The translations under genes were made by a program, and so were the position numbers. A DNA stretch of 64,000 bases from AP-15 sp963703665 (GTDB taxonomy: Bacteria > Pseudomonadota > Alphaproteobacteria > ATCC43930 > CGMCC-115725): assembly GCA_963703665.1 (NCBI GenBank), contig CAVPFB010000004.1, positions 62,001-126,000 on the forward strand. Direction: 5' to 3'. Shown piece after piece: positions 7,540-17,999 of this stretch; position 1 is the first letter of the stretch; each line of letters begins with the position of its first letter. The notes under the pieces are model-generated. The model searched no databases and was not told where the DNA came from. It was given only the letters and a program-made list of their open reading frames with translations.

Positions 7540-10036
7540 TTATCCGGGCACGCCCCAGATGTCGCGGGCGTATTCGGCGATGGTGCGGTCGGAGGAGAAC
7601 CACGCCATTCCGGCGATGTTCGCGATGGCGGCTTCGGCCCAGCCGCCGGACGAATGCCACAGCGCCTCGATCCGCTGCTGGGCCTCACAATAATCCATGA
7701 AATCCGCCGCCACCATATAGCGGTCGCCACGCCGCAGGCGCTCGGTCAGTCGCTGCGAAGCGGCGCGGGTCTTCCGGCGAAAACATCCCGCTCTCGATCG
7801 CCTCGATGGCGTCCGCGAGCGCGGGCAGCGCCGAGATTGCGTCCGTCGCGTCGAGCCCGGCGCGGCACCGCTCGACCACCTCCGCGGCGCTCAGGCCGAA
7901 GATCACGATGTTGTCCGCGCCGACCCGGTCGCGGATCTCGATATTGGCGCCATCGAGGGTGCCGATCGTCAACGCGCCGTTCAGCGCCAGCTTCATGTTG
8001 CCGGTGCCGGAGGCCTCCAGCCCCGCGGTCGAGATCTGCTCCGACAAGTCGGCTGCCGGTATGATCACTTCGGCGAGACTGACGTTGTAATTGGCGATAA
8101 AGACAAGCTTCAATCGATCGCCGACCAGCGGGTCGTTGTTGATGATTTCGGCGACATCATTGGCGAGCTTGATGATCAGCTTTGCCTGCACATAGCTCGG
8201 GGCCGCCTTGCCCGCGAAGATCTTGACCCGCGGCAGCCAGTCGCGGTCCGGCTCGGCCCGGATCGCCAAGTAGCGGGCGACGGTTTCCAACAGGTTCAGC
8301 AATTGCCGCTTGTATTCGTGGATTCGCTTGATCTGCACGTCGAAGAGGGCGGCCGGATCGAGCCGCAGCCCGAGCCGGTCGCGGACCAGGCGCGCGAGCG
8401 CCCGCTTGTTGGCGTGCTTTACCGCCGCCAGGCGCTGCCGCAGGGCCGGGTCGCCGGCGTGGCCAGCGAGGCAGCCGAGCAGCGCCGGATCGTCGAGAAT
8501 TTCGCCGCCGCAAACGTCGCACAATAGCCGCGTCAGCCGCGGATTCGCCTGGTGCAGCCAGCGGCGAAAGGTGATGCCGTTGGTCTTGTCGACAATGCGG
8601 TCCGGATAAAGCTGATGAAAACCCTTGAACACCGTCGTGCGCATCAGCTCGGTATGCAAGACCGAGACGCCGTTGACGCGGTGCGAGCCCAAAAACGCCA
8701 GCGGCCCCATGCGCACCCGCCCGCCATCGGCTTCATCGATCAGCGAAACCTCGGCGAGGCGCGCCAGATTTTCGGGCTCTTGCCGCTGCACCGCGTCGAG
8801 GTGATTGCGATTGAGCGCGTAGATGATCTCGAGATGGCGCGGCAGCAGGGTTTCGAACAGCCGCACCGGCCAGCTTTCAAGCGCCTCGGGCAACAGCGAA
8901 TGGTTGGTGTAGGAGCAGGTCGCCCGGGTGATCCGCCACGCCTCGTCCCAGGGCAGGCGATAGAGATCGACCAGAACGCGCATCAGCTCGGCGACGGCGA
9001 TGCTCGGATGCGTGTCGTTGAGCTGGATCGCGGCATGCTGCGGCAGCGTGGAGATCTCGCCCTGGCTGCGCACATGCCCGCGCACCAGGTCCTGGACCGA
9101 GGCCGAGACAAAGAAATATTCCTGGCGCAGGCGCAGCTCCCGCCCTGATGGTAAATCGTCGCCCGGATAGAGGATCTTTGATATCGCTTCCGCGCGCGAC
9201 CGCTGCCACAATGCCGCGACATGATCGCCTTCGTTGAACTTGTCGAGGCGTAAGGGATCGGCCGCGCGCGCCGACCACAGCCGCAGCAGATTTACGTGGC
9301 GCCCGCGCCAGCCGACGATCGGGGTGTCGTAGGCGACCGCCTGGACGGTCTCGGCCGCGGACCATACCGCGCGCGAGCCGCCGGCGGCCGAGGCCACCCG
9401 CTCGACCCGGCCGCCATAGGGGACGTCGTAGACCACTTCCGGCCGCTCGAACTCCCAAGGGTTGCCGAACGACAGCCAGTGCTCCGGATATTCGTGCTGC
9501 CAACCGTCCTCGATGACCTGGCGGAACAGGCCGTGATCGTAGCGAATGCCATAGCCGCAGGCCGGAATGCCGAGCGCCGCCATGCTGTCCATAAAGCAGG
9601 CGGCAAGCCGGCCGAGACCGCCGTTGCCGAGTGCCGCATCGGGCTCGGCGGCGCGCAGCCGGTCGAGATCCACCCCGATGTCGCCGAGTGCGGTACGGAC
9701 GGTTTCGGTCAGCCGCAGGTTTTCGACGACGTCGCTGAACAGCCGCCCGATCAGGAATTCCAGCGACAGGTAATAGACGCGCTTAGCGCCCCTGGCGTGG
9801 CTGGCGCGGTCGGCGGCCAGCCAACGGTGGATCACCCGATCGCGCAACGCGAGCGCCGTCGCGACAAACCAGTCCCGATCGGTCGCCGCCGCCGCATCCT
9901 TGCCGACGGATAAAGTCAGCTTGGCGAGAACCGCGGCCGCAAATTCGCCGACATCCGCCTCGCTGGCCGGCATGTCGGCGATCACCGGTGGCACGCCGGC
10001 TTCGGCCAAACCCTCTCCCCTGATGTTTGTCGGCAT
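7540..10036 (-). pseudogene. glgP: Glycogen phosphorylase, frameshifted near its C-terminus
   Basis: Family-35 glycogen/starch phosphorylase that releases glucose-1-phosphate. The main frame shows YYLSLEFLIGR, NGGLGRLAACFMDSMA, VDKTNGITFRRWL, HEYKRQLLN and the PLP-lysine signature EASGTGNMKLALNGALT. Near 7751-7760 one base appears inserted; the minus-strand frame then resumes with LTERLRRGDRYMV and runs to DIWGVPG before the stop at 7540. The open frame alone stops near 7685 with an unrelated tail. Repaired length is about 831 residues, normal for the family. Only the last 70 or so residues are affected, so either a sequencing slip or a mildly damaged enzyme is possible. No other glycogen genes are adjacent. 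Confidence 0.88.
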
Positions 10037-10485
10037 CGCGATGCAACCTTGTGGATCAGTTTTTGTCGCAAATATGGCCAGCCGCCCTCCTCGACGGCGT
10101 GAGTCCAGAGTTGCGCTGGCAACGCCCGCCTGTGCGACCCGTGCTGCCGCGGCTGGCCGATCCGGGGGAAAACCTGCTGCGGCATGGCTTTCTGCAGCAA
10201 CGCGGGCTAGAGTCGCCGAAACGTCACAATCGCATGCCGCTCATGGAGAAATCGATAACGCTATGCAGAAGAATTTCCGCTGATGGCCATCTCGAACTGC
10301 CGCGACGACCTGGGAAATTGGCGAGATCGGCTGCAGCGGCGCCGGCAGATTTCCAGGGCTGAATCAACTGAAAGGCCTGCGCCGGCCCCGCCTCACCTCC
10401 CCGCCCCTCCGGTGCCGGGCTGAACGCAACCAAGCGAGTGAGGGTCGGCCAATAGGAGTGAGGGTTGGGCCAATAGGAGAGCTAC
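10037..10485. other. Intergenic region with no gene seen
   Basis: About 450 bp between the glgP start and the molybdopterin oxidoreductase. The two genes diverge, so promoters for both should be here. No convincing small gene or RNA was found; the only structure is the tandem duplication near the right end described separately. Confidence 0.5.
10438..10478 (+). repeat. Tandem duplication carrying a ribosome-binding site
   Basis: Two adjacent units, 10438-10457 (20 nt) and 10458-10478 (21 nt), share GTGAGGGT and GGCCAATAGGA with one extra base in the second. Each ends in an AGGAG-type ribosome-binding site; only the second, at 10475-10480, is correctly spaced from the GTG start at 10486. It looks like a recent local duplication of the leader. 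Confidence 0.75.
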
Positions 10486-12527
10486 GTGGAAACGGTACGC
10501 GTCGTCTGTGCCCATGACTGTCCCGACATGTGCTCGCTCTTGGCACGGGTCGAGAACGGGCGGGTGGTGCGCATCGACGGCGACCCCGACCAGCCGTTCA
10601 CCGCCGGCTTCGCCTGCGCCAAGGTCAATCGCGACGCCGAGCTGGTGCATTCGCCCGAGCGGCTGACGCGACGCCGCTGCGCCGCGTCGGCACCAAGGGC
10701 GAAGGCCGGTTTGCGCCGATCAGCTGGGGCGCCGCACTCGACGAAATCGTAGCGCGGTGGCAGGCGATTATCGCCGAATCGGGGCCGTTGGCCTTGCTCG
10801 GCTACGCCTACAGCGCGCATCAGGGCCAGATCAACCGCGGCCTCGTCAACGGCCTGTTTCATGCGCTCGGCACGAGCCGCCTGCGCGCCGGCACGGTGTG
10901 CGACACCTGCTGCGAGACGGCCTGGGACCTGACCATCGGGCCGGTCGGCGGCGCCGACCCCGAATCCGTCATTCACTCCGATTTGATCGTCTCATGGGGC
11001 GCCGACCTCGTCGCCACCAATGTGCATTTCTGGGCCAAGGTCGAGACGGCGCGAAAACGCGGCGTCCGGCTCGTAGTCATCGACCCCCGCCGGAGCCGCA
11101 CCGCACGCCGGGCCGATTGGCACCTGGCCATCAATATCGGCACCGACGCGGCCCTGGCGCTCGGGACCATGCACATCCTGGCGCGCGACGGGTTGTGCGA
11201 CCGCTCCTATATCGCCCGGCACACCCACGGGTTCGCGCTGCTGGAGCGGGAAGTCCTGCCGCGCTTCCCACCCGAACGTGTCGCCGCGATCACCGGTCTC
11301 GCGGTCGAGGACATCGAGCGCTTCGCGGCACTCTATGGCCGGGCAAAGGCATCGTTCATCCGCCTCGGCGAAGGCATGACCCGGCTCGCGCAAGGTGGTC
11401 AGGCGTTGCGCGCGGTGGCATCGCTGCCCGGCGTCACCGGCGCCTACGGCCGAAAGGGCGGCGGCGCGCTGCTGCTGACCGCCGCCGCGTGCGAGCTCGA
11501 TTACGATTTCGTGCGCAAGCCTTCGGGCCCCGCCGAGAGCCGAACCGTCAACCATTTGCGCCTCGGCGAGGCATTGCTCGAGCTGCGCGACCCGCCGATC
11601 CACGGGCTGTTCGTCGCCGCGAACAATCCGGCGGTGACCTGCCCCGACGCCGGCAAGGTCCGCCGCGGGCTCGAGCGCGAGGATCTGTTCACCGTGGTCC
11701 ACGACCCGTTCCTGTCGCAGACCGCGCGTTACGCCGACATCGTATTGCCGGCCGCCACATATCTGGAAACCGAGGACCTCTATCGCGCCTACGGCGCCTA
11801 TTACCTGCAATACGCGCCGGCCGCGGTGCCGCCGCAGGGCGAGGCCTGGTCGAATTTGCGGCTGGCGCAGACTTTGGCGGTGCGGATGGGGCTCGCCGAT
11901 CCGGTGTTTGCCATGGCCCCGCACGAGATCGCCGCGGCGATGCTGCGGGGCGCGCGTGGGCCGGCGGCGGCGCTCGATCCCGAAGGCGTTCGCCAGGCCG
12001 GGCCGGTCCATCTTGCGCTGGAGGACGCGCAGATGTTCCGCACCCCGTCGGGCAAGCTCGAATTCTATTCCGACGAGATGGCGGCGCAGGGCTTGCCGCC
12101 GATGCCCGACTGGCAGCCCGACCCCGAGGACGAGCGGCAGAGGTCGCGCTGGCCGTTGCGCCTGCTGACCGCACCCGGCTATTTCCTGAGCCACACCGCG
12201 TTTTCGCGCGTCGAATTCCTGCGCCGCCGCGAGGGGCCGCCCAGCTGCGTCCTGCACCCTGAGGACGCGGCTGCCCGCGGACTGGTCGACGGCCAGCGCG
12301 TGCGTCTCTTTAACGAGCGCGGCTTGGTCGAGCTGGTGCTGCGCGTCGCCGACGAGGTCAGGCCCGGCGTCGTGCTGGTCCCCGGCCAGCGGCCCGACGG
12401 CGAGACCGGATCGGGCACGATCAACCTCTTGTGCTCCGACCGCTACACCGACATTGGCGAGGGCGCCACCTATCAGAGCACCTGGCTCGAAGTCGCGGGG
12501 TTAGCGTCCGACCCAAATAATGACTGA
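10486..12527 (+). pseudogene. Molybdopterin oxidoreductase (DMSO-reductase family), frameshifted
   Basis: A molybdopterin-guanine-dinucleotide oxidoreductase of about 680 residues. The N-terminal [4Fe-4S] motif is C8, C12, C16, C44 (CAHDCPDMC ... GFACAK). Further on are GTVCDTCCETAWD, IVSWGADLVATN, VVIDPRRSRTA and a C-terminal cofactor domain near LPGQRPDGETGSG. Start is GTG 10486 after a TAGGAGA site. The frame shifts at about 10664-10671, where HSPERLT should lead into TPLRRVGTKGEG; one base seems lost. No twin-arginine signal, so it is probably cytoplasmic. The electron-transfer partner and substrate are unknown, and no Fe-S or membrane subunit is adjacent. Confidence 0.82.
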
Positions 12528-12539
12528 GAATCCAGCTTG

Positions 12540-12616
12540 ACCGTCATTCCCGCGGTCGCCCGCTGTTCAGGCCGGGAGCAGGCCCTGGCGCCCCGCTTTC
12601 GCGGAGGCGACGGTAA
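12540..12616. repeat. Short dispersed palindromic repeat (REP-like)
   Basis: Begins with ccgtcattcccgcggtcgcc and ends with cgctttcgcggaggcgacgg, giving complementary ends around a GC-rich centre. Related copies occur at 40905-40990 and in the flanks of the 5566 palindrome. It fills most of the gap between two convergent genes and may act in transcript ends. Confidence 0.6.
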
Positions 12617-12658
12617 GGTATCGAAATCGTTCAACCCATCTCAGATCAGACACTTGGA

Positions 12659-13789
12659 CTACACTCCGTGTACTGTCTCTTCGATCAGCCAGTCGACGAT
12701 CGCGGCGAGAGCCTCGGCGCGGGTGGCGCCGGCGGCGACGGCCGCCTCGAACACCGCGAGCTGGCGGTGGGCGCTGGTGCCGCGGGCGAGAATCCGGCGG
12801 GCGTGCGAGACTTCGCCGAGACAGCCAAAATGGCGCGCGTCCTCTTCGATCAACGTCAGGATCTCTTCGAGCAATTCGGCATAGGGGACGACGGCGCCGC
12901 GGCCAAAATCGACGAGGCCCTGGTCGGTGCCGTGGCGCTGCGCCCGCCAGCGGTTCTCATCGAGCAGCATGCGGGCATAGAGCCGCCAGCGCTGGTTCTG
13001 GCGCTTCAGCCGCCACAGCATGCGCAAGAAGCAGCGGAAGAGCGCGGCGATCGTCAGCGAATCCTCGATGCTCGTGCAACTGTCGGCGACGCGCATTTCG
13101 AGGGTTGGAAAGCGCTCGCTGGGGCGCAGATCCCACCACAATTTGGTTGCGTCCTCGATCAGCCCGGCGGCCGTGAGGATGTTGACGTGGCGGCGGTATT
13201 CGCCCCAGCTGTCGAAGCGCTCGGGCATGCCGGTGCGCGGCAATTCGTCGAACACCGCCAGACGATAGGATTTGAGCCCGGTGTGGTCGCCGCGCCAGAA
13301 CGGCGACGAGGTCGACAACGCCAACAGATGCGGCAGGAAATACGAGGCCTGGTTTAGGAGGTCGATGCGCAATTCATCGTCGGGGATGCCGATATGGACA
13401 TGCAGCCCGCAGATCGCCAGCCGCCGCCCAACTCCTTGCAGATCGTCGCGCAGATCGGCGTAGCGGCGGCGCTCGGTGGTCTTCTGCGCGTCCCAGCGGG
13501 CGAAGGGATGGGTCGCCGCGGCGATCGGCGCGAGGCCATGCCGCGCCGCGACGGCGGCGACGGTGCCGCGCAGATGGCGGAGATCGGCGCGGGCCTCGGC
13601 GAGATTGGCGCAGACTCGGGTCCCAACCTCGATCTGCGAGCGCAGGAATTCGGGGCCCACCTGCCCGGCCAGCAACGCCTCGCATTCGGCCAGCATCTCG
13701 GGCGACGGGTCGCTCGCGACATCGCGCGTCCGGCGATCGACGAGGAAATACTCCTCCTCGATGCCGAGGGTGAAATCCGGTACGGCCAT
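12659..13789 (-). CDS. Carboxylate-amine ligase (YbdK/GCS2 family)
   Basis: A 376-residue member of the glutamate-cysteine ligase family 2, ATP-dependent enzymes that join a carboxylate to an amine. It shows the opening FTLGIEEEYFLVD, SQIEVGTRVCANL, the substrate strand GLHVHIGIPD, THPFARW and the carboxyl-terminal HRQLAVFEAA. A GTG six bases upstream (13795) is possible, but the ATG at 13789 fits homologues better. No clear ribosome-binding site. Members have weak gamma-glutamylcysteine synthetase activity and unclear physiological roles. Apparently monocistronic. Confidence 0.92.
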   Translation of the reverse strand: MAVPDFTLGIEEEYFLVDRRTRDVASDPSPEMLAECEALLAGQVGPEFLRSQIEVGTRVCANLAEARADLRHLRGTVAAVAARHGLAPIAAATHPFARWDAQKTTERRRYADLRDDLQGVGRRLAICGLHVHIGIPDDELRIDLLNQASYFLPHLLALSTSSPFWRGDHTGLKSYRLAVFDELPRTGMPERFDSWGEYRRHVNILTAAGLIEDATKLWWDLRPSERFPTLEMRVADSCTSIEDSLTIAALFRCFLRMLWRLKRQNQRWRLYARMLLDENRWRAQRHGTDQGLVDFGRGAVVPYAELLEEILTLIEEDARHFGCLGEVSHARRILARGTSAHRQLAVFEAAVAAGATRAEALAAIVDWLIEETVHGV

Positions 13790-13795
13790 TGCCAC

Positions 13796-14152
13796 GGCTG
13801 ATGCTCTCGCTCTCCGGATGGCAGTCGACCCCGCCGCAGGCTAGCCGAGCAGCCCGCCTTCGCCATAATCACGCCGATCGTGGTGTTGTAGCGTGCTTCA
13901 GCCCCCAGAGGCTCCCCTGAATTTGCTGAACATTGAAGCCCAATATATTCTTAGATGCTGTTACCCGCGGCAGCCTGGACACCCTAGCCAGGAGCGGGCC
14001 TGATTCCAAGCCCCGGCGGCCTTTTACCGGTTTAAAACCGAGGCACGACCTTCGGCCCGACCAGAGTACAAGGCGCGGCGGACAGCTCGGGCGAAGCTGC
14101 TCGACAGCGCCGGCTCGGGTGTCAGAATAGGGTCTCGGAAGGAGGCCGCATC
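13796..14152. other. Divergent promoter region, no gene seen
   Basis: 357 bp between divergent genes. A possible promoter, TTGCTG at 13923 and TATATT at 13944 with a short 15-bp spacer, points toward the acyl-CoA ligase. A clear GGAGG site lies at 14141. No coding frame is convincing. Confidence 0.35.
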
Positions 14153-15791
14153 ATGCCGCAAGCCGAAACCAACCCCTATGAGCTGGGGCTCGACAAGAAC
14201 GCGGCCAATTTCGTGCCGCTGACCCCGATCGGCTTTTTGCTGCGCAGCGCCGCCGTCTACCCCGACCGTCCGGCGGTCGTCTACGGAGAGCGCCGTTACG
14301 GCTGGCGTCAGTCGCTCGACCGCTGTCGCCGGCTGGCCGCGGCGCTGGCGGCCCACGGCGTCGGCCGCGGCGACACGGTGGCGGTGATGGCGCCCAACAT
14401 ACCCGAGATGTTCGAGGCGCATTTCGGGGTGCCGATGGCAGGGGCGGTGCTGAATGCGCTGAACATCCGGCTCGACCCGGAGACGATCGCCTTCATCCTC
14501 CGCCACGGCGAAGCCAAGGTGCTGATCGCCGACAGCGAATTCGCCCCGGTCGTCGAGGAGGCGCTGGCCCGGCTCGAGCGCAAGCCGCTCGTGGTCGACA
14601 TCGTCGACCCCGCGGGGCCGGGCGGCGCACGCCTCGGCAGCATCGATTACGAGGCCTTTCTCGCCGGCGGCAACCCGGGTTTTCCGGAAATTACCCCCGC
14701 AGACGAGTGGGACGCGATTGCGCTCAACTACACCTCGGGCACCACCGGCAACCCGAAGGGTGTGGTCTATCACCATCGCGGCGCCTATCTGAACGCGCTC
14801 GGCAACGTCCTGGTCTGGGGCTTGCGGCAGCACCCGGTCTATCTGTGGACCCTGCCGATGTTTCACTGCAACGGCTGGTGCTTCCCGTGGACGATCACGG
14901 CACTCGCCGGGACTCTACGTCTGCCTGCGCCGGGTCGAGGCGGCGGCGATCTACGAAACGATCGCGCGCGCGGGCGTCACCCATCTGTGCGGCGCGCCGG
15001 TGGTGATGAACATGCTGCTGAACTCCGGGCCGGGGCCGAACCGGTTGCGCGACCGGCGGATCGAGATGATGACCGCCGGGGCATCGCCGCCGGCCGCGGT
15101 GATCGAGGGCATGGAACGGATCGGCTTTGACATCACCCATGTCTACGGCCTGACCGAAGTTTATGGGCCGGCCACGGTGTGCGCCTGGCACGACGAGTGG
15201 GACGGATTGCCGACCGAGGAGCGCTCGCGACTGAAGGCGCGGCAAGGGGTCAACTATCCGGTGCTCGACGCGCTGATGGTCGGCGACCCCGCGAGCCTGG
15301 TGCCGGTCGCGGCCGACGGTGCGGCGATGGGCGAGATCTTCATGCGCGGCAACATCGTCATGAAGGGCTACCTGAAGAACCCGCGGGCGACCGAGGAGGC
15401 CTTTGCCGACGGCTGGTTCCACACCGGGGATCTCGGCGTCGTCCATCCCGACGGCTATATCGAGCTGAAGGACCGCTCGAAGGACATCATCATCTCCGGC
15501 GGCGAGAACATCTCGACGGTCGAAGTTGAAAGCGTGCTCTACCGCCACCCGGCCGTGCTCGAAGCCGCGGTCGTCGCCCGCCCCGACCCGATGTGGGGCG
15601 AAACTCCTTGCGCGTTTGTCGATTTGAAGCCCGAAGCCGCCGCCACCGCCGACGACATCATCGGCTTCTGCCGCGAGCGCCTCGCCCGCTTCAAGGCGCC
15701 GCGCACCGTGATCTTCGGCCCCCTCCCCAAAACCTCGACCGGCAAGATCCAGAAATTCCTGCTGCGCGAGCGCGCCAAAACCGAGGCGTGA
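14153..15791 (+). pseudogene. Acyl-CoA synthetase (AMP-forming), frameshifted
   Basis: AMP-forming acyl-CoA ligase of the medium/long-chain type. The first frame has the AMP-binding P-loop NYTSGTTGNPKGVVYHHRG and MFHCNGWCFPW; the second has HVYGLTEVYGP, DGWFHTGDLGV, DRSKDIIISGGENIS and the catalytic-lysine region LPKTSTGKIQKF. The frames join at 14911-14916, where one base appears inserted and ALAGT should continue into YVCLRRVEA. Start ATG 14153 has GGAGG eight bases upstream. With repair it is about 545 residues, the usual size. It activates a fatty or aromatic acid for degradation; the chain length preferred is not evident. Confidence 0.87.
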
Positions 15792-16598
15792 AGCGCGGCG
15801 AGGCGCCGCTGAGCACCCGATCGCCGCCCACCCAACCCGTCCGCCCCGATACTATCGGGATTCGGGCGCAGAGTTGCGCCCCGCGACAGGCTTTGCGGAA
15901 AACATCGACGTCAGATACCTGCCGCCGCTCGACCGCCGCCGCAGCGACGCCCCGTTGGAGCTGTTTAGCCAACTTGGCACATCGATGCCGTTCGCGGGCC
16001 GTCCACCCCTTCAAGCCCGCGCAAGACCACTTCAGGGTGTTTCGGATGGGGCTCACATGCATCGCGGGAAACGCACTGTCCCGGGACAGCCCTGCGCGCG
16101 AGCCGGAACTCAGCCGCCTGCCCCTGGTGGGGAAGCCTGCCCCGGCGGGAACAGGGGACAACCGCAGAATTGCTTGCCCTTGGGTTTCCGCTTTCGCGTC
16201 GCTTGCGTGGGAATAACCCTTCGATCTGATCGGGCAGCGCTCTAAAGCACCAGCGCTGTGCGGATCGATAAAATCGGCTTTCGGCGCGAGCGCGACCGTA
16301 GCGGGCGCCGAGAGCCGATGGATAGTCGTTCCTGTTCGGAATCTCGCAAAATCGCCCAATTTTCAACTCCTCTACCCGGAAAGGCCGCATGCTATTAACC
16401 ATATCTTATTATAGTTGTATTTTACTGTCTGGCGATATATCCCCCTGCTGGATAGTTCCAGGGAATGACTTTCGTGTGGGAATGGATCGCCGGCTCCCCG
16501 GCTGGGCCGATCAGCCGCACCCGGCTCGATTTTCGCCGCGCCGGATCGCGCGGCGCCGCTGTTTCGGCGGCTCTGCCGGCAACGATCGCGGCCGGTCG
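15792..16598. other. Long intergenic region with AT-rich segment
   Basis: About 800 bp with no supported gene. Near 16140-16215 there is a degenerate copy of the GCGAAAGCGG repeat family. The segment 16390-16440 is strikingly AT-rich for this genome (TATCTTATTATAGTTGTATT), contains possible promoter hexamers TTGTAT and TATAT, and lies upstream of the phage-type DUF5131 gene, so it may be its promoter. Confidence 0.4.
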
Positions 16599-17888
16599 AT
16601 GAACGCCAGCGTCCGCATCGGCATGCCCGGCACGCGGGCCTTCGGTCCCGGCCCGCAGTCCGGCGCGGCGGCGCGGTCGCGTGCCGCGGCTCCCGAATGG
16701 TACGACGTGACCTGGAATCCGACCGCGGGCTGCTCGGCCGCCGGCCCGGGATGCGAGCACTGTCAGGCGCTCCGCACCGTCACCCAGCTTGCCCGCATGG
16801 GCGGCAAGGGCGGGGCGCGCTATGCCGGGCTGACAACGACCGGGCACTCGGGCCTGCAATGGACCGGCGAGATACGGGTGCGTGCGGATCTGATCGCCTG
16901 GCCTCTGCTACAGCGTCGTCCGCGACGGATCCTGGTCGATTCGATGTCCGATCTGTTCCACGAGAGGCTGCCGACCGAAACCCTCGACACGCTGCATGCG
17001 GTCATGACGATCGCGCATTGGCACCGATTCCTGGTGCTGACGCGGCGTGCTGAACGGATGCGCGGCTATTACGCCGATCCGCGCACGCCGCAGCGGATCG
17101 CGCTGGAGATCGCGACCCTGGCGGCGACAATGCTGCCGACACCCGGACTGGGCCCGAACCCCGGCGCAGAGGAAGCCGGCGCGGCGCCGGTCGCAGCCCG
17201 TGCCCGACGAAAAGGCGCGCGCCAGCATTGGGCGGAGGGGCTCGGTCGGGTTATTCATCGGACCGGCGATGCGGGCGCCCTCGATTCGCGCTCGGCTGGC
17301 GAGTCACGCCCGGCTGGCGAGTCGCGCCTGGCTGGCGAGTCGCGCTCGGTCGGCGAGCCGCATCCGGCTGGGCTCGACCCGTGGCCGCTGCCCAATTTGT
17401 GGCCGGGTGTCTCGGTCGAGGACCACGAGCGGATCGGACGCATCGGCGAACTGCTGCAGACGCCGGCGGTGTTGCGCTGGGCGTGCTTTGAACCGCTGCT
17501 CGGCGCGGTGCGCCCGGATGCCGTGCCGGTCGACGAGGGCTATGTCGACGCGCTCGGCGGCGGCCGCTCCAGGCTCGACAGTCTGGGGCTGATGGCGCCG
17601 CTCGCCGAGCCGGCATGGCGCCCGCTCGACTGGGTGGTCGCCGGAGGCGAGGTCGGCGGCGGCGCCCGGCCGACCCAGTCCGACTGGGTGCGCGGGCTGC
17701 GCGACCGCTGTGTGGCAGCCGGTGTCCCGTTCTTTTTCAAGGGATGGGGCGAATGGGTGCCGGAACCGGACGGCATCGGGCAGCGGATGGTGCGCTTTGG
17801 CCGGCGGGCCGCGGGCCGCCTCGTCGACGGCCGCACTTGGGACGAGACGCCGCCGGCGCTGCGCCGGGGCGCAACCCGACCGCGCTGA
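16599..17888 (+). CDS. Phage Gp37/Gp68 family (DUF5131) protein with internal repeat
   Basis: A DUF5131 (Gp37/Gp68) protein, a family found on phages and in bacterial chromosomes, with a cysteine cluster resembling radical-SAM-like iron binding. It shows WYDVTWNPTAGC followed by PGCEHCQ (C-x6-C-x2-C), VDSMSDLFHE, FLVLTRRAERM, LWPGVSVED, and near the end DWVVAGGEVGGGARP and PFFFKGWGEW. The linker after the first half carries a four-unit 18-nt tandem repeat. I start at ATG 16599, but in-frame Met codons at 16482 and 16389 exist. Activity is unknown. The usual three-Cys-motif partner gene is not adjacent. Confidence 0.8.
   Translation: MNASVRIGMPGTRAFGPGPQSGAAARSRAAAPEWYDVTWNPTAGCSAAGPGCEHCQALRTVTQLARMGGKGGARYAGLTTTGHSGLQWTGEIRVRADLIAWPLLQRRPRRILVDSMSDLFHERLPTETLDTLHAVMTIAHWHRFLVLTRRAERMRGYYADPRTPQRIALEIATLAATMLPTPGLGPNPGAEEAGAAPVAARARRKGARQHWAEGLGRVIHRTGDAGALDSRSAGESRPAGESRLAGESRSVGEPHPAGLDPWPLPNLWPGVSVEDHERIGRIGELLQTPAVLRWACFEPLLGAVRPDAVPVDEGYVDALGGGRSRLDSLGLMAPLAEPAWRPLDWVVAGGEVGGGARPTQSDWVRGLRDRCVAAGVPFFFKGWGEWVPEPDGIGQRMVRFGRRAAGRLVDGRTWDETPPALRRGATRPR
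17287..17358 (+). repeat. 18-nt minisatellite inside the DUF5131 gene
   Basis: Four tandem 18-nt units, ending GGCTGGCGAGT in the first three, encode repeated RxAGES hexapeptides. The repeat is in frame with the gene and lies in a poorly conserved linker, so copy-number change would alter linker length without breaking the frame. Confidence 0.85.
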
Positions 17889-17999
17889 TTGCCGCAGCGC
17901 GGCTTCGCACCCGATCTTTTGTGCGATGATGCCGGATGAACCACGCTTCGCCCGATCGGCGGCAGCAGGAGAATCGGCTTTGGTTCGGTCGCACACCAG

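Noticed and set aside
6414..7700. 428-residue plus-strand open frame
   Set aside because: Antisense to the aconitase-X large subunit and the glgP end; no homology, unusual composition.
10664..10671. Programmed frameshifting at the gene slips
   Set aside because: The slip sites lack slippery heptamers with downstream pseudoknots that I could see, and they occur in unrelated gene families, so random indels are simpler.
10992..12257. 421-residue minus-strand open frame
   Set aside because: Antisense shadow of the molybdopterin oxidoreductase, low-complexity and no domain.
17251..17443. Minus-strand frames with repeated RDSPA units
   Set aside because: Mirror image of the minisatellite in the DUF5131 gene; repeat in antisense gives a pseudo-repeat protein.
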